The notes beneath the pieces were generated by a model that ran no database searches, had not been told where the DNA came from, and saw only the letters and a program-made list of their open reading frames with translations. Positions 8,632-18,044 of a stretch of DNA of 64,000 bases are shown here, in pieces. The position numbers and the translations under genes are program-made. Position 1 is the stretch's first letter; each line of letters begins with the position of its first letter. The stretch comes from Meconema thalassinum (Eukaryota > Arthropoda > Insecta > Orthoptera > Tettigoniidae): contig OX336389.2 in NCBI GenBank assembly GCA_946902985.2, forward strand, positions 176,090,704-176,154,703. The letters are read 5' to 3'.

Positions 8632-8801
8632 ATCAACTGTCGAGCATAGACTAAGCTCTAGTAAAGTCAACTTGGTAATAAGAATACTAGTTTAATGTGA
8701 GAGCAAATATGGATCCAAAGAGTTCAGGTAAAAGTGAAAGCAAATAAGCAAATATTAGAAACAAGAGTTGGGGTGAAAGTGGTCGCAAAGTGGTAGACCC
8801 A

Positions 8802-9482
8802 TTACACAATAATTTCAGCACGACGAAGCTCTTGTTCAATTTCTTTGATTTCCCAATCGTGACCAGTATGGCCAGATTGACGTGAGGCATGCAACAACTG
8901 TAGCCGCTGGACGAGCTTATTGGGATTGTGCCAGTATACAAATTTAACAAATGGATTTTTAGGTGTAAACAAAGCATTACCATTATCATGATCATTATCA
9001 TCATCGTCATTATCATCATCATGATCACAATTATCATTATGACCATCATCACTGTTACTATATAGTCCTTTTTGATCCTCTTGCAATACCACTTTATTTA
9101 TAGTCTGAGTTGATTTTGACAGTGTTGAAGGTTTCTTGGACGTTGACAACTGTCCTAACATGACGTTTTGAGGACATGATAAGTCCTTTTGAACAAACAC
9201 TGTACTATTTTTAGCCGCAATATCGTTTTCTTGAACTTGCTTTTTAGCATTTTGATAATTGTTTGTAAACAGTAAGCGTGGTTCGTTTCGAGCACTACAT
9301 TGATGAACACTCACACTTAAAACCTTTCCATTTTTACTTTTCAGATTGCCTCGACATTTTGTTGACCTCTCTTTTGAGCATCGCCAGAATATTATTCCAT
9401 TCACATTCTGGCGATTATAGTTATAGGAGTAGCCTTGATAGAGTGCACGTAGCCTACCTTTGTTGGTTGTAATAAGTTCCAT
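8802..9482 (-). CDS. FLYWCH zinc-finger protein B (left copy)
   Basis: 226 residues. An N-terminal FLYWCH domain (about 3-64: YQGYSY, FWRCSKE, KCRGN, VHQC) is closely related to protein A. It is followed by a Ser/Lys/Gln linker, a strongly acidic Asp/Asn/His run near residues 140-165 (SDDGHNDNCDHDDDNDDDD), and a basic-amphipathic C-terminus (WHNPNKLVQRLQLLHASRQ...EIEQELRRAE). The acidic run and terminal helix suggest a nuclear DNA-binding protein with an interaction domain; the role is inferred. The last zinc ligand is Cys rather than His in both paralogues, so this is a feature of the lineage and not damage. The start is the first ATG, 58 bp from the predicted transcription start. Confidence 0.8.
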   Translation of the reverse strand: MELITTNKGRLRALYQGYSYNYNRQNVNGIIFWRCSKERSTKCRGNLKSKNGKVLSVSVHQCSARNEPRLLFTNNYQNAKKQVQENDIAAKNSTVFVQKDLSCPQNVMLGQLSTSKKPSTLSKSTQTINKVVLQEDQKGLYSNSDDGHNDNCDHDDDNDDDDNDHDNGNALFTPKNPFVKFVYWHNPNKLVQRLQLLHASRQSGHTGHDWEIKEIEQELRRAEIIV

Positions 9483-9536
9483 AGTAGTAACTGACCTGTC
9501 AGTACGATGTTCACACTACAAAGGTTACAACTGTTT

Positions 9537-9569
9537 TGCTGATGGAGTGACCTACTATAAGCTTATATA
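9537..9569 (-). promoter_or_regulatory. Core promoter of FLYWCH B (left)
   Basis: On the minus strand, TATATAAG (9562-9569) is followed by TCAGCA with its A at 9540, 29 bases from the first T. This is the ideal distance for an insect TATA plus initiator promoter. The TATA box is the last, mutated unit of the adjacent minisatellite. Confidence 0.6.
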
Positions 9570-10149
9570 TTGGCTTATGTGTTGGCTTTTTGTGTTGGCT
9601 TTTCGTGTTGGCTTTTGTGTTGGCTTATGTGTTGGCTTTTTGTGTTGGCTTTTTGTGTTGGCTTTTCATGTTGGCTTTTCGTGTTGGCTTATGTGTTGGC
9701 TTTTTGTGTTGGCTTTTCGTGTTGGCTTTTGTGTTGGCTTATGTGTTGGCTTTTTGTGTTGGCTTTTTGTGTTGGCTTTTCATGTTGGCTTTTCGTGTTG
9801 GCTTATGTGTTGGCTTTTTGTGTTGGCTTTTTGTGTTGGCTTTTCGTGTTGGCTTTTGTGTTGGCTTATGTGTTGGCTTTTTGTGTTGGCTTTTTGTGTT
9901 GGCTTTTCATGTTGGCTTTTCGTGTTGGCTTTTCGTGTTGGCTTTTTGTGTTGGCTTTTCGTGTTGGCATTTCGTGTTGGCTTTTGTGTTGGCTTTTCGT
10001 GTTGGCTTTTTGTGTTGGCTTTTCGTGTTGGCATTTCGTGTTGGCTTTTCGTGTTGGCTTTTTTGTATTGGCCTTTCGTGTTGGCTTTTTGTATTGGCTT
10101 TTCGTGTTGGCTTTTTGTGTTGGCTTTAGTATTGGCTTTTGTATTGGCT
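9570..10149 (+). repeat. 12-13-bp minisatellite with 114-bp higher-order unit (left)
   Basis: Forty-six units of gttggctttt(c/t)gt and 12-bp variants (gttggcttatgt, gttggcttttgt), by my count of the ttggc core. A 114-bp higher-order unit starts at 9572, 9686 and 9800. No unit contains a stop in any forward frame, so three long overlapping hydrophobic frames (Cys/Trp/Leu/Phe/Val) appear, plus Lys/Gln/Thr-rich frames on the other strand. None has independent coding evidence. Confidence 0.9.
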
Positions 10150-10250
10150 TATTTGACAAGTTATTTGTGTCAATGTATTTAGTGGATTTTTTCTTGGTGT
10201 TGGAAAGTAGTTGAAAGAGAGGGAATATTTAAAGACTTAACCTCAGCTCA

Positions 10251-10267
10251 CTAACCTAACCTAACCT
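10251..10267 (-). repeat. Short TTAGG telomere-type tract (left, outer)
   Basis: Three CCTAA units, preceded by cctcagctcact, a phrase that also follows the longer tract at 10421-10434. Mirror at 11240-11256. Confidence 0.6.
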
Positions 10268-10380
10268 TTCAACTCTCAGATGTTAATTAAATTCTGTGCA
10301 TTGTCGAGTTGGAGCCCAAGACCTCAGGGGTAAAAAAAACAATTATTTTTGACGACTTATTTTGGTAACTTATTTTAATG

Positions 10381-10423
10381 GCTAACCTAACTTTACCTAA
10401 CCTAACCTAACCTAACCTAACCT
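10381..10423 (-). repeat. TTAGG telomere-type tract (left, inner)
   Basis: At least five perfect CCTAA units at 10396-10420 within a degenerate run. TTAGG is the insect telomere repeat. It lies about 330 bp from the palindrome axis. Confidence 0.7.
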
Positions 10424-10738
10424 CAGCTCACTTTGGATATTACTAGTAAGTGTTCATATCCTCTGCTAGGTAGCATGCTAGTAGTACAGGTAGTGCTCAT
10501 ATTTACCGCTAGATAGCGGAAACATACTTTGCATGTTGCATGTGACACTTGTGAAGTTTAACCACATGCAAGACGTGCTTGTATAAGTTCTCTATTTAAA
10601 CTCAATATACAATTAACCACTAAATGTTCAGAACTAACATGTATAGCCATGTTTAGGGTATATAGGAGACCCTTAGCAAGAAAGGCTGTCTAACCCACGA
10701 GTGTACAGCCTTGTCATACGCAGTAAGCCCCTGTTGGC
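10424..10738. other. Unique axis-proximal DNA (left)
   Basis: No gene recognised. It contains two related short phrases (gctaggtagcatgctag and gctagatagcggaaac), each beside an agtgctcat or agtgttcat motif, a weak ~60-bp duplication. Mirror at 10769-11083. Confidence 0.4.
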
Positions 10739-10768
10739 TTTCTCAAATTGTTGTTGTTGTTGTTTTCT
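10739..10768. other. 30-bp spacer at the palindrome axis
   Basis: The only sequence of the element not paired between arms. It contains a (TTG)n run flanked by T-rich ends, and would be the loop if the strand folded back. Confidence 0.85.
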
Positions 10769-11083
10769 GCCAACAGGGGCTTACTGCGTATGACAAGGCT
10801 GTACACTCGTGGGTTAGACAGCCTTTCTTGCTAAGGGTCTCCTATATACCCTAAACATGGCTATACATGTTAGTTCTGAACATTTAGTGGTTAATTGTAT
10901 ATTGAGTTTAAATAGAGAACTTATACAAGCACGTCTTGCATGTGGTTAAACTTCACAAGTGTCACATGCAACATGCAAAGTATGTTTCCGCTATCTAGCG
11001 GTAAATATGAGCACTACCTGTACTACTAGCATGCTACCTAGCAGAGGATATGAACACTTACTAGTAATATCCAAAGTGAGCTG

Positions 11084-11126
11084 AGGTTAGGTTAGGTTAG
11101 GTTAGGTTAGGTAAAGTTAGGTTAGC
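11084..11126 (+). repeat. TTAGG telomere-type tract (right, inner)
   Basis: Mirror copy of 10381-10423. The left and right tracts point in opposite directions around the axis. Confidence 0.7.
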
Positions 11127-11357
11127 CATTAAAATAAGTTACCAAAATAAGTCGTCAAAAATAATTGTTTTTTTTACCCCTGAGGTCTTGGGCTCCAACT
11201 CGACAATGCACAGAATTTAATTAACATCTGAGAGTTGAAAGGTTAGGTTAGGTTAGTGAGCTGAGGTTAAGTCTTTAAATATTCCCTCTCTTTCAACTAC
11301 TTTCCAACACCAAGAAAAAATCCACTAAATACATTGACACAAATAACTTGTCAAATA

Positions 11358-11937
11358 AGCCAATACAAAAGCCAATACTAAAGCCAACACAAAAAGCCAA
11401 CACGAAAAGCCAATACAAAAAGCCAACACGAAAGGCCAATACAAAAAAGCCAACACGAAAAGCCAACACGAAATGCCAACACGAAAAGCCAACACAAAAA
11501 GCCAACACGAAAAGCCAACACAAAAGCCAACACGAAATGCCAACACGAAAAGCCAACACAAAAAGCCAACACGAAAAGCCAACACGAAAAGCCAACATGA
11601 AAAGCCAACACAAAAAGCCAACACAAAAAGCCAACACATAAGCCAACACAAAAGCCAACACGAAAAGCCAACACAAAAAGCCAACACAAAAAGCCAACAC
11701 ATAAGCCAACACGAAAAGCCAACATGAAAAGCCAACACAAAAAGCCAACACAAAAAGCCAACACATAAGCCAACACAAAAGCCAACACGAAAAGCCAACA
11801 CAAAAAGCCAACACATAAGCCAACACGAAAAGCCAACATGAAAAGCCAACACAAAAAGCCAACACAAAAAGCCAACACATAAGCCAACACAAAAGCCAAC
11901 ACGAAAAGCCAACACAAAAAGCCAACACATAAGCCAA
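11358..11937 (-). repeat. 12-13-bp minisatellite with 114-bp higher-order unit (right)
   Basis: Exact inverted copy of the left array. Unit count and order appear unchanged, which is notable for a minisatellite and argues that the arms were duplicated or homogenised very recently. Confidence 0.9.
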
Positions 11938-11970
11938 TATATAAGCTTATAGTAGGTCACTCCATCAGCA
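11938..11970 (+). promoter_or_regulatory. Core promoter of FLYWCH B (right)
   Basis: TATATAAG at 11938-11945 and initiator TCAGCA at 11965-11970 with A at 11967, followed by the FLYWCH B start at 12025. Confidence 0.6.
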
Positions 11971-12024
11971 AAACAGTTGTAACCTTTGTAGTGTGAACAT
12001 CGTACTGACAGGTCAGTTACTACT

Positions 12025-12705
12025 ATGGAACTTATTACAACCAACAAAGGTAGGCTACGTGCACTCTATCAAGGCTACTCCTATAACTATAATCGCCAGA
12101 ATGTGAATGGAATAATATTCTGGCGATGCTCAAAAGAGAGGTCAACAAAATGTCGAGGCAATCTGAAAAGTAAAAATGGAAAGGTTTTAAGTGTGAGTGT
12201 TCATCAATGTAGTGCTCGAAACGAACCACGCTTACTGTTTACAAACAATTATCAAAATGCTAAAAAGCAAGTTCAAGAAAACGATATTGCGGCTAAAAAT
12301 AGTACAGTGTTTGTTCAAAAGGACTTATCATGTCCTCAAAACGTCATGTTAGGACAGTTGTCAACGTCCAAGAAACCTTCAACACTGTCAAAATCAACTC
12401 AGACTATAAATAAAGTGGTATTGCAAGAGGATCAAAAAGGACTATATAGTAACAGTGATGATGGTCATAATGATAATTGTGATCATGATGATGATAATGA
12501 CGATGATGATAATGATCATGATAATGGTAATGCTTTGTTTACACCTAAAAATCCATTTGTTAAATTTGTATACTGGCACAATCCCAATAAGCTCGTCCAG
12601 CGGCTACAGTTGTTGCATGCCTCACGTCAATCTGGCCATACTGGTCACGATTGGGAAATCAAAGAAATTGAACAAGAGCTTCGTCGTGCTGAAATTATTG
12701 TGTAA
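12025..12705 (+). CDS. FLYWCH zinc-finger protein B (right copy)
   Basis: Mirror of the left copy with no residue change. It heads a small unit: promoter at the minisatellite edge, FLYWCH B, 170-bp gap, FLYWCH A, shared poly(A) signal. Confidence 0.8.
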   Translation: MELITTNKGRLRALYQGYSYNYNRQNVNGIIFWRCSKERSTKCRGNLKSKNGKVLSVSVHQCSARNEPRLLFTNNYQNAKKQVQENDIAAKNSTVFVQKDLSCPQNVMLGQLSTSKKPSTLSKSTQTINKVVLQEDQKGLYSNSDDGHNDNCDHDDDNDDDDNDHDNGNALFTPKNPFVKFVYWHNPNKLVQRLQLLHASRQSGHTGHDWEIKEIEQELRRAEIIV

Positions 12706-12875
12706 TGGGTCTACCACTTTGCGACCACTTTCACCCCAACTCTTGTTTCTAATATTTGCTTATTTGCTTTCACTTTTACCTGAACTCTTTGGATCCATAT
12801 TTGCTCTCACATTAAACTAGTATTCTTATTACCAAGTTGACTTTACTAGAGCTTAGTCTATGCTCGACAGTTGAT

Positions 12876-13253
12876 ATGGAAGTATCAGTGACTAGGTATG
12901 GTAAGCCTTACGCATACTATAAAGGATATTCATATATTGTGAAACGAACCAATAAAAATGGAACTGTTATTTGGCGTTGTTCAAAGCAACGTTCCAAACA
13001 TTGTCGTAGTGACCTAAAAAGTAAAAATAGTGAGGTTTTAAGTGTCAGTAATCATCAATGTAGTGTACCGCATGAAACACAGTTGCCGTCGACAAAAAAT
13101 CAAGAAAACCATATTGCTACTCAAAATAGTGCATTGTTTAATGATCAACGTTTAACCCCTGTTCTCAAAGTTATTTTTAATCCATCTTCCACGTCGCAAG
13201 AGCCATCAACATCACAAACTATGCAAGAGGTAGTGTTGTTGTTGTCGTTTTAA
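12876..13253 (+). CDS. FLYWCH zinc-finger protein A, shortened (right copy)
   Basis: Mirror copy. It lies 170 bp downstream of FLYWCH B on the same strand and probably shares its polyadenylation signal (AATAAA 13530-13535). The decayed continuation of the frame is visible at about 13285-13325. Confidence 0.75.
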   Translation: MEVSVTRYGKPYAYYKGYSYIVKRTNKNGTVIWRCSKQRSKHCRSDLKSKNSEVLSVSNHQCSVPHETQLPSTKNQENHIATQNSALFNDQRLTPVLKVIFNPSSTSQEPSTSQTMQEVVLLLSF

Positions 13254-13722
13254 AGAGTGGAACAACTAGGTCATCTGCTGTTGATCTGCAAGGGGATCAA
13301 AGTGACTAAATAGTAATAACCATAAGGTTTTTATGTCAATACAACCATTGTGGCTTCCCCACTTTTCGAAAACAACATTAAAGGGACATTGCTATAAAAT
13401 GATCTACAACAAGCCTTGTGTTTAAAACTATAACAGACTATTGTAATGTGAGAAAGGCTTGTATTCAGTATGCATTTATTGTCATAATCATGTATACTCT
13501 GCAATGTTAAATATACTAACTTTGTATAAAATAAAACAGCATTGTAACATCATTTTGCATTTATTTACAAACTTTATATACATTTTTTTTGGTTTCATCA
13601 TAATATTTTTAAAGACAACACTAAACACTAAAACATTACTATTCTATGCACATATTTTCTTTCTTTTTCAGTATATTGTCATTACTTATAATTTCCATTA
13701 TTATTTCACATTATTTATTTAT

Positions 13723-14004
13723 TTAATTAAAACGAACCATGCACCTATTGTTTTTAAAACCTTCATAAATTAAGTGTACAGGTTGCACAGCATTATTAAC
13801 TTCATCAAAAACACTCTCCGACATATCATTAAACCGTATAGGCAGAAATGTCTCAAAGTTTTCACATACACAAAGTACACGATCACCATATACTGTTTTC
13901 AATTTCCGAATCTTGATAATGCGGAATGGAATATGCATTGGCAATTCGCTGAGCTTCTTTGTCTCTAAGCCACATGATTGTCCCACAGCATTCAAAACAT
14001 TCAT
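13723..14004 (-). CDS. 93-residue protein, possible OB-fold-like (right copy)
   Basis: Identical mirror copy of the left gene, with the same AATAAA overlapping the stop and the same splice acceptor nine bases before the start (at 14014-14015). Function unproven. Confidence 0.6.
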   Translation of the reverse strand: MNVLNAVGQSCGLETKKLSELPMHIPFRIIKIRKLKTVYGDRVLCVCENFETFLPIRFNDMSESVFDEVNNAVQPVHLIYEGFKNNRCMVRFN

Positions 14005-14115
14005 TGTAGTAGTCTATAAACAAAACAAAAGCATATCTATTACACTCTAAAACAGCTTTAATAATATTGTGCAATTAGGGATTTTGCACTATCCATGGCG
14101 AATAAATTATACTAG

Positions 14116-15135
14116 TTATGCAAGAAATGCCCTAACTGTTGCAGATACTACTTTTCTGCATATAGCACAAGTGTTAAGTTCTAATGCACACTTGACACAG
14201 GCTATCATGTGTCCACAGGGTAAAAATACAACACCTAGTTCATCTTGATAACAAATTTTACATAATTGTTGGTCACACTTTTGTATCTGTTCGTGAGACA
14301 AGTCTTTTCTTTCAGCCTTATGTATTTGCTCCACGTGCTCTAACTCTAAAGGCACTTTTATGTCTTGTGCTGCAATCACTTTTTCTTTACGAATAGTGTT
14401 CACAAATTCCTGACCTTTAAGCAACACCATGTATTTACAGTTTGGTAACCAACGAGCGTGTTGCACAAAAGGGTCATCAGTCATTTGCCAATCCTTTAAA
14501 GCAAATCCACAATAAAAACATATTGTTTTATCCCCTTCACCAGTATAAAAAAATCCAGCTTCACTTAGCTGTTTGGTAAGGTGTTTTAATATTAATGGCC
14601 AAACATTTTTATAAGATTCGAAACGTTTTTCAACAGAGCTGTACTCTGGGTGTGCTAGTGCTTTAGTCTTGCAAACTCCCAATTTTTCAAAAGCACACGC
14701 CAATTCAACACTGTCTATGGCATATGGACCACATATATCGACACTACCGTTGGCTGGTAATACATCATTATTATTATTTATTTGTGATTCAGCAACGTAA
14801 GTAGCGGCCATAGGCCTTGTGGTTCGGTAAAATGAATGCACGGGTAGGTTACCCACTTGCTTTCCAAGCATGTAAGGACAGTGAGGAGACCATCGCAAAT
14901 GGTCTCTAAAGGGATCATCCCCTTCTTCCCAGTGTGAAAGTTCAATACGACAAAACACACAGCGCACCACATCTCCTCGGTTCAAGTAAAAAAAACCGGC
15001 TTTTGCAAGTTCATGCGTCGACAAAAAGCCTACAGGCCAGAATTCAAATGTTAACCATCGATCATGTTCTGATTTTAAATTTAACCCACGTGGTAAACCA
15101 ACTTGCTCACTTGTTGTATTTGGTACTAACGCCAT
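14116..15135 (-). CDS. iap: Inhibitor of apoptosis, 2 BIR + RING (right copy)
   Basis: Mirror copy of the left-arm IAP, also 339 residues and intact, with every BIR and RING zinc ligand conserved. The only protein difference is Phe for Ser at residue 32, at the start of BIR1 outside the zinc ligands, caused by a C/T difference (6466 against 15041). Having two intact copies after duplication means the duplication is recent or both are maintained. Expression cannot be judged from sequence. Confidence 0.92.
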   Translation of the reverse strand: MALVPNTTSEQVGLPRGLNLKSEHDRWLTFEFWPVGFLSTHELAKAGFFYLNRGDVVRCVFCRIELSHWEEGDDPFRDHLRWSPHCPYMLGKQVGNLPVHSFYRTTRPMAATYVAESQINNNNDVLPANGSVDICGPYAIDSVELACAFEKLGVCKTKALAHPEYSSVEKRFESYKNVWPLILKHLTKQLSEAGFFYTGEGDKTICFYCGFALKDWQMTDDPFVQHARWLPNCKYMVLLKGQEFVNTIRKEKVIAAQDIKVPLELEHVEQIHKAERKDLSHEQIQKCDQQLCKICYQDELGVVFLPCGHMIACVKCALELNTCAICRKVVSATVRAFLA

Positions 15136-15211
15136 GTGTTATAATAAAACGTTTTCTTATTGTAAGTTATTAACATTGCACAGAGTACTTTAAAGCATAA
15201 TGCATGCTTGT

Positions 15212-16032
15212 TCACTGTCTGTTCATTACGTTAATGGCACATGACGACACCTAAAAGCAAACAAAATAACCCATCACTCAATCAATCAATCAATCAATCA
15301 ATACTTGTAAATAAAACGTTAACGTTAATTGGCATTAATATATCAAAACACCATTAAAAATAAACTGTATGTTGGCACAAACAGTAACCCATGTACTTAT
15401 TTTCTTTTTTTATAAAGCTACAGTCATTTACATTCCCCCACCCTCCCTTTAACCAATATATAAACAAAAATGAATGTCATGTCATTTTGTTCACATTATC
15501 ATGTTCAAACCTGTGGATATTCGTTGAGTCCATAGGGAACCACCCATAAATTAAATTTATTATTTTATTTTTAGAAAATCCAACATGGCCTTGTACTTTT
15601 CCCAGTCAACAACAACAACATAGCCATTAATCAAGAAAGCAATCATTGTCCCAGTCATGTACAGGTAATGAATTTTTTTTTGTCTACGAGTTTTCAGTAG
15701 TGGTAAAATGGAATAGCATTTTTAAGTTGGACTTACCTGAGTTTTAAACAGTTCACTCTTTGGCAGTGGTTTCGCTTTAGTGCGTTTCTGGTTTTTTTCA
15801 GCGACTGCTACGGCGGTAAGGCTATTCTTTCCAAGTTTCTAAAAATAAATAAAATAAACCGCTATAAATACCTAAATTCAGGTTAATACATATATTTCAT
15901 AAAATAAAATATGAAACAACAAAAATAAAACAAGTTAGTTTAAAAAAATAATCCCACCTTTACTTGCAGTGGCTTCTTGCTGCTTCCTTCTAGTGGGCTC
16001 AAAAGTGCAATGGTTTCTTCTCTCTCAGACAT
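15212..16032 (-). CDS. Small basic protein, three coding exons (right copy)
   Basis: Mirror of the left copy, with exons at 15958-16032, 15737-15838 and 15212-15250 on the minus strand. I see no difference from the left copy in exons or splice sites. The same reservations about the first donor and lack of recognised function apply. Confidence 0.5.
15560..15658 (-). CDS. Possible 32-residue microprotein (right)
   Basis: Inverted copy of 5849-5947 with no difference seen. Same weak support. Confidence 0.2.
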   Translation of the reverse strand: MTGTMIAFLINGYVVVVDWEKYKAMLDFLKIK

Positions 16033-16253
16033 GTAAGGTATACCGGTTATCTGCAAACAAATAAATAAATAAAATCATTAATTATCTAATCAATAAATAA
16101 TTGCATGTAAATATATATATAAATCAATAAATGTATAAATGAATAAATAAACACCTACCCCACAACAAGGTTAAGTATTTTCCACCAACACCAAAACTGT
16201 TAAACAAGACCAAGGGTTTCATGCAACGCAGTGTGTTGAAAGGTAGTCCACCC

Positions 16254-16291
16254 AAGTGAGAGTGGAAATGATAACGACATGTCTTTATATA
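16254..16291 (-). promoter_or_regulatory. Putative core promoter of the three-exon gene, right arm
   Basis: Mirror copy; the TATA box occupies 16284-16291 on the minus strand. Confidence 0.4.
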
Positions 16292-16336
16292 TGCTACGTT
16301 GCATGTATAATCATTTTTTCCCACGCTTTGAACATT

Positions 16337-16558
16337 CTGTTATCGGTCACGTGGACAGCTAACGTCCCAGGCGAACACCTGTGGCGAATCAAATTTCACA
16401 TGAACTTGCATTTTGTCACGTACGAAGCAAAACAGGATGTGACTTGTTAACAGTTATCGCGCACGTGGACAGATAACGTCTCAGGCGAACACCTGCGGTA
16501 GATCAAATGTCACATGGACTTGCATTTTGTCACGTACGAAGCAAGACAGAATGTCACT
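16337..16558. repeat. 114-bp direct repeat pair, right arm
   Basis: Inverted partner of 4949-5170, carrying one of the two inner arm-to-arm differences (position 16550). Confidence 0.6.
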
Positions 16559-17016
16559 GGTTTAGCGTGCCTGTGGTTTCACATGTGTGCACGCCTTTCG
16601 CACTTCCCTGCCACCACAATGGTCAGATTATTTCACCTTCAAGCGTCACCTGTTGTCAAGTCAGATCAACGCCTTCCCATAAGCTCAAATGACATTCACC
16701 TCCTGCTCCTCGGCAAGTATGTTTTCTGTACTCACTTCGACCAACATAGAACCAAGTTCTCATCACCGTTTACACGTTAAAGGTAAAAAGTGTGAAAAAA
16801 CGTACCCTCGCTCTGTCATACACCGACCCGTCGAAATAGCGATTGATCTATTGAACACAGCCACCGTGGTCAGCGACAGGTTCGTTGAAACACACACACA
16901 CCCAGCCGTATCGTCTCTCTCAACCACCACGCTTTATAAACATTATAAACAGGTAACGGTAATGATTTTTTTTTCAACATGTATGGCGTTAGGCCCTTTG
17001 TGAATTATTTTTTCGA

Positions 17017-17957
17017 AAAAAATATCTACCACATTTGAAAGGGGGCGTTAGCCCGAGTGCTAGGACACCTCGTACACGTCTCTAGCGTTATTGGTTCGTG
17101 ACATATCGGCAAAAATCATAAAAAACACGTGTTTACCCCAAAATCGCATTTCCCATTTTTTTTTAATTACAACGAGTGGTCCATAGCAAAGAGGACGTCA
17201 CCCCGAGTCCTTGGACCCGTCGTACATGCCTCTAACGTTATTGGTTCGTTAGATATCGGCAAAATCACAAAAAGCATGTGTTTACCCCAAAATCGAGTTT
17301 CCAATTTTATTAAAAATTATAACGAGTGGTCCATAGCAGAGAGGACGTCACCCCGAGTCCTTGGACCTGTCGAACATGCCTCTAGCATGATTGGTTCGCG
17401 AGATATAGCAAAAAGTCTAAAATCACGTTTTTACCCCAAAAAGACTGTGTTTCCAGATTTTCACCTTTTCGACACCGACATTCCCGTAAAGAGCACAACG
17501 AGACGAAAAAAACGAATCCAAGCACGCCCTCCTAGCATGGCTCCTTCCATTCCAAGGTCGCAGGGGCTCACCACTTGCTTTTGTAAGCAGCTCCCCCACT
17601 ACCCCACTACTGCAGGTTTTCATTCTAGAGACTTGAAATTTATTTTGGGGGTAGAGGGGGTAGGGACCATTGATTTACGTTAAACAATTTTTTTTGTAGA
17701 GTTCCTAGTTTCCAAAATATAGGATTTTCAAAATTCGAGTGTTTTCAAAAAAATATAAAAAATAAAAATTTTTTATTACAAAAAATAAAGGTCATAAAGA
17801 CTGTTCGTTTGAGCCATGGCACAACGTTCTATCCTGTTTGGTTTTCAAACTATCGCCTATTTTCGAAAACAAAAATTTTCAAAAAAATTTTGAAAAATAT
17901 AATGAGTGGTCCATAGCAAAGAGGACGTCAGCCCGAGTCCAACAATACCTCATTTGT
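17017..17957. repeat. Subterminal repeats, right arm (150-bp period)
   Basis: Mirror copy of the left-arm repeats. The open frame over it (17129-17683, plus strand) differs from its partner by one residue (His to Tyr), which arises in a two-base difference next to the repeats. Confidence 0.7.
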
Positions 17958-18044
17958 CAAAATCGGACCATGCGTTCAAGAGATATTTAACATGGCTGAG
18001 GCTTAGTAGTAGAGCAAGGGGGGTTTTGAAGTGGGGCAGAAGCG

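Larger units (their letters stand above)
3447..10738. repeat. Left arm of the palindrome (7,292-bp inverted repeat)
   Basis: Pairs with 10769-18060. In the stretches I compared by eye and by translated frames there are 16 mismatched columns. Fourteen lie within about 460 bp of the outer tip (3488-3496, 3737-3738, 3770-3771, 3784, 3905, 3907). The other two are at 4957 and 6466. Confidence 0.9.

Noticed and set aside
9460..10214. Long hydrophobic frames (up to 240 codons) on the plus strand and Lys/Gln-rich frames on the minus strand, with mirrors at 11293-11937 and 12047
   Set aside because: They are produced by a stop-free 12-13-bp repeat read in every frame; no splice, start context or composition supports translation, and the promoter there serves FLYWCH B on the opposite strand.
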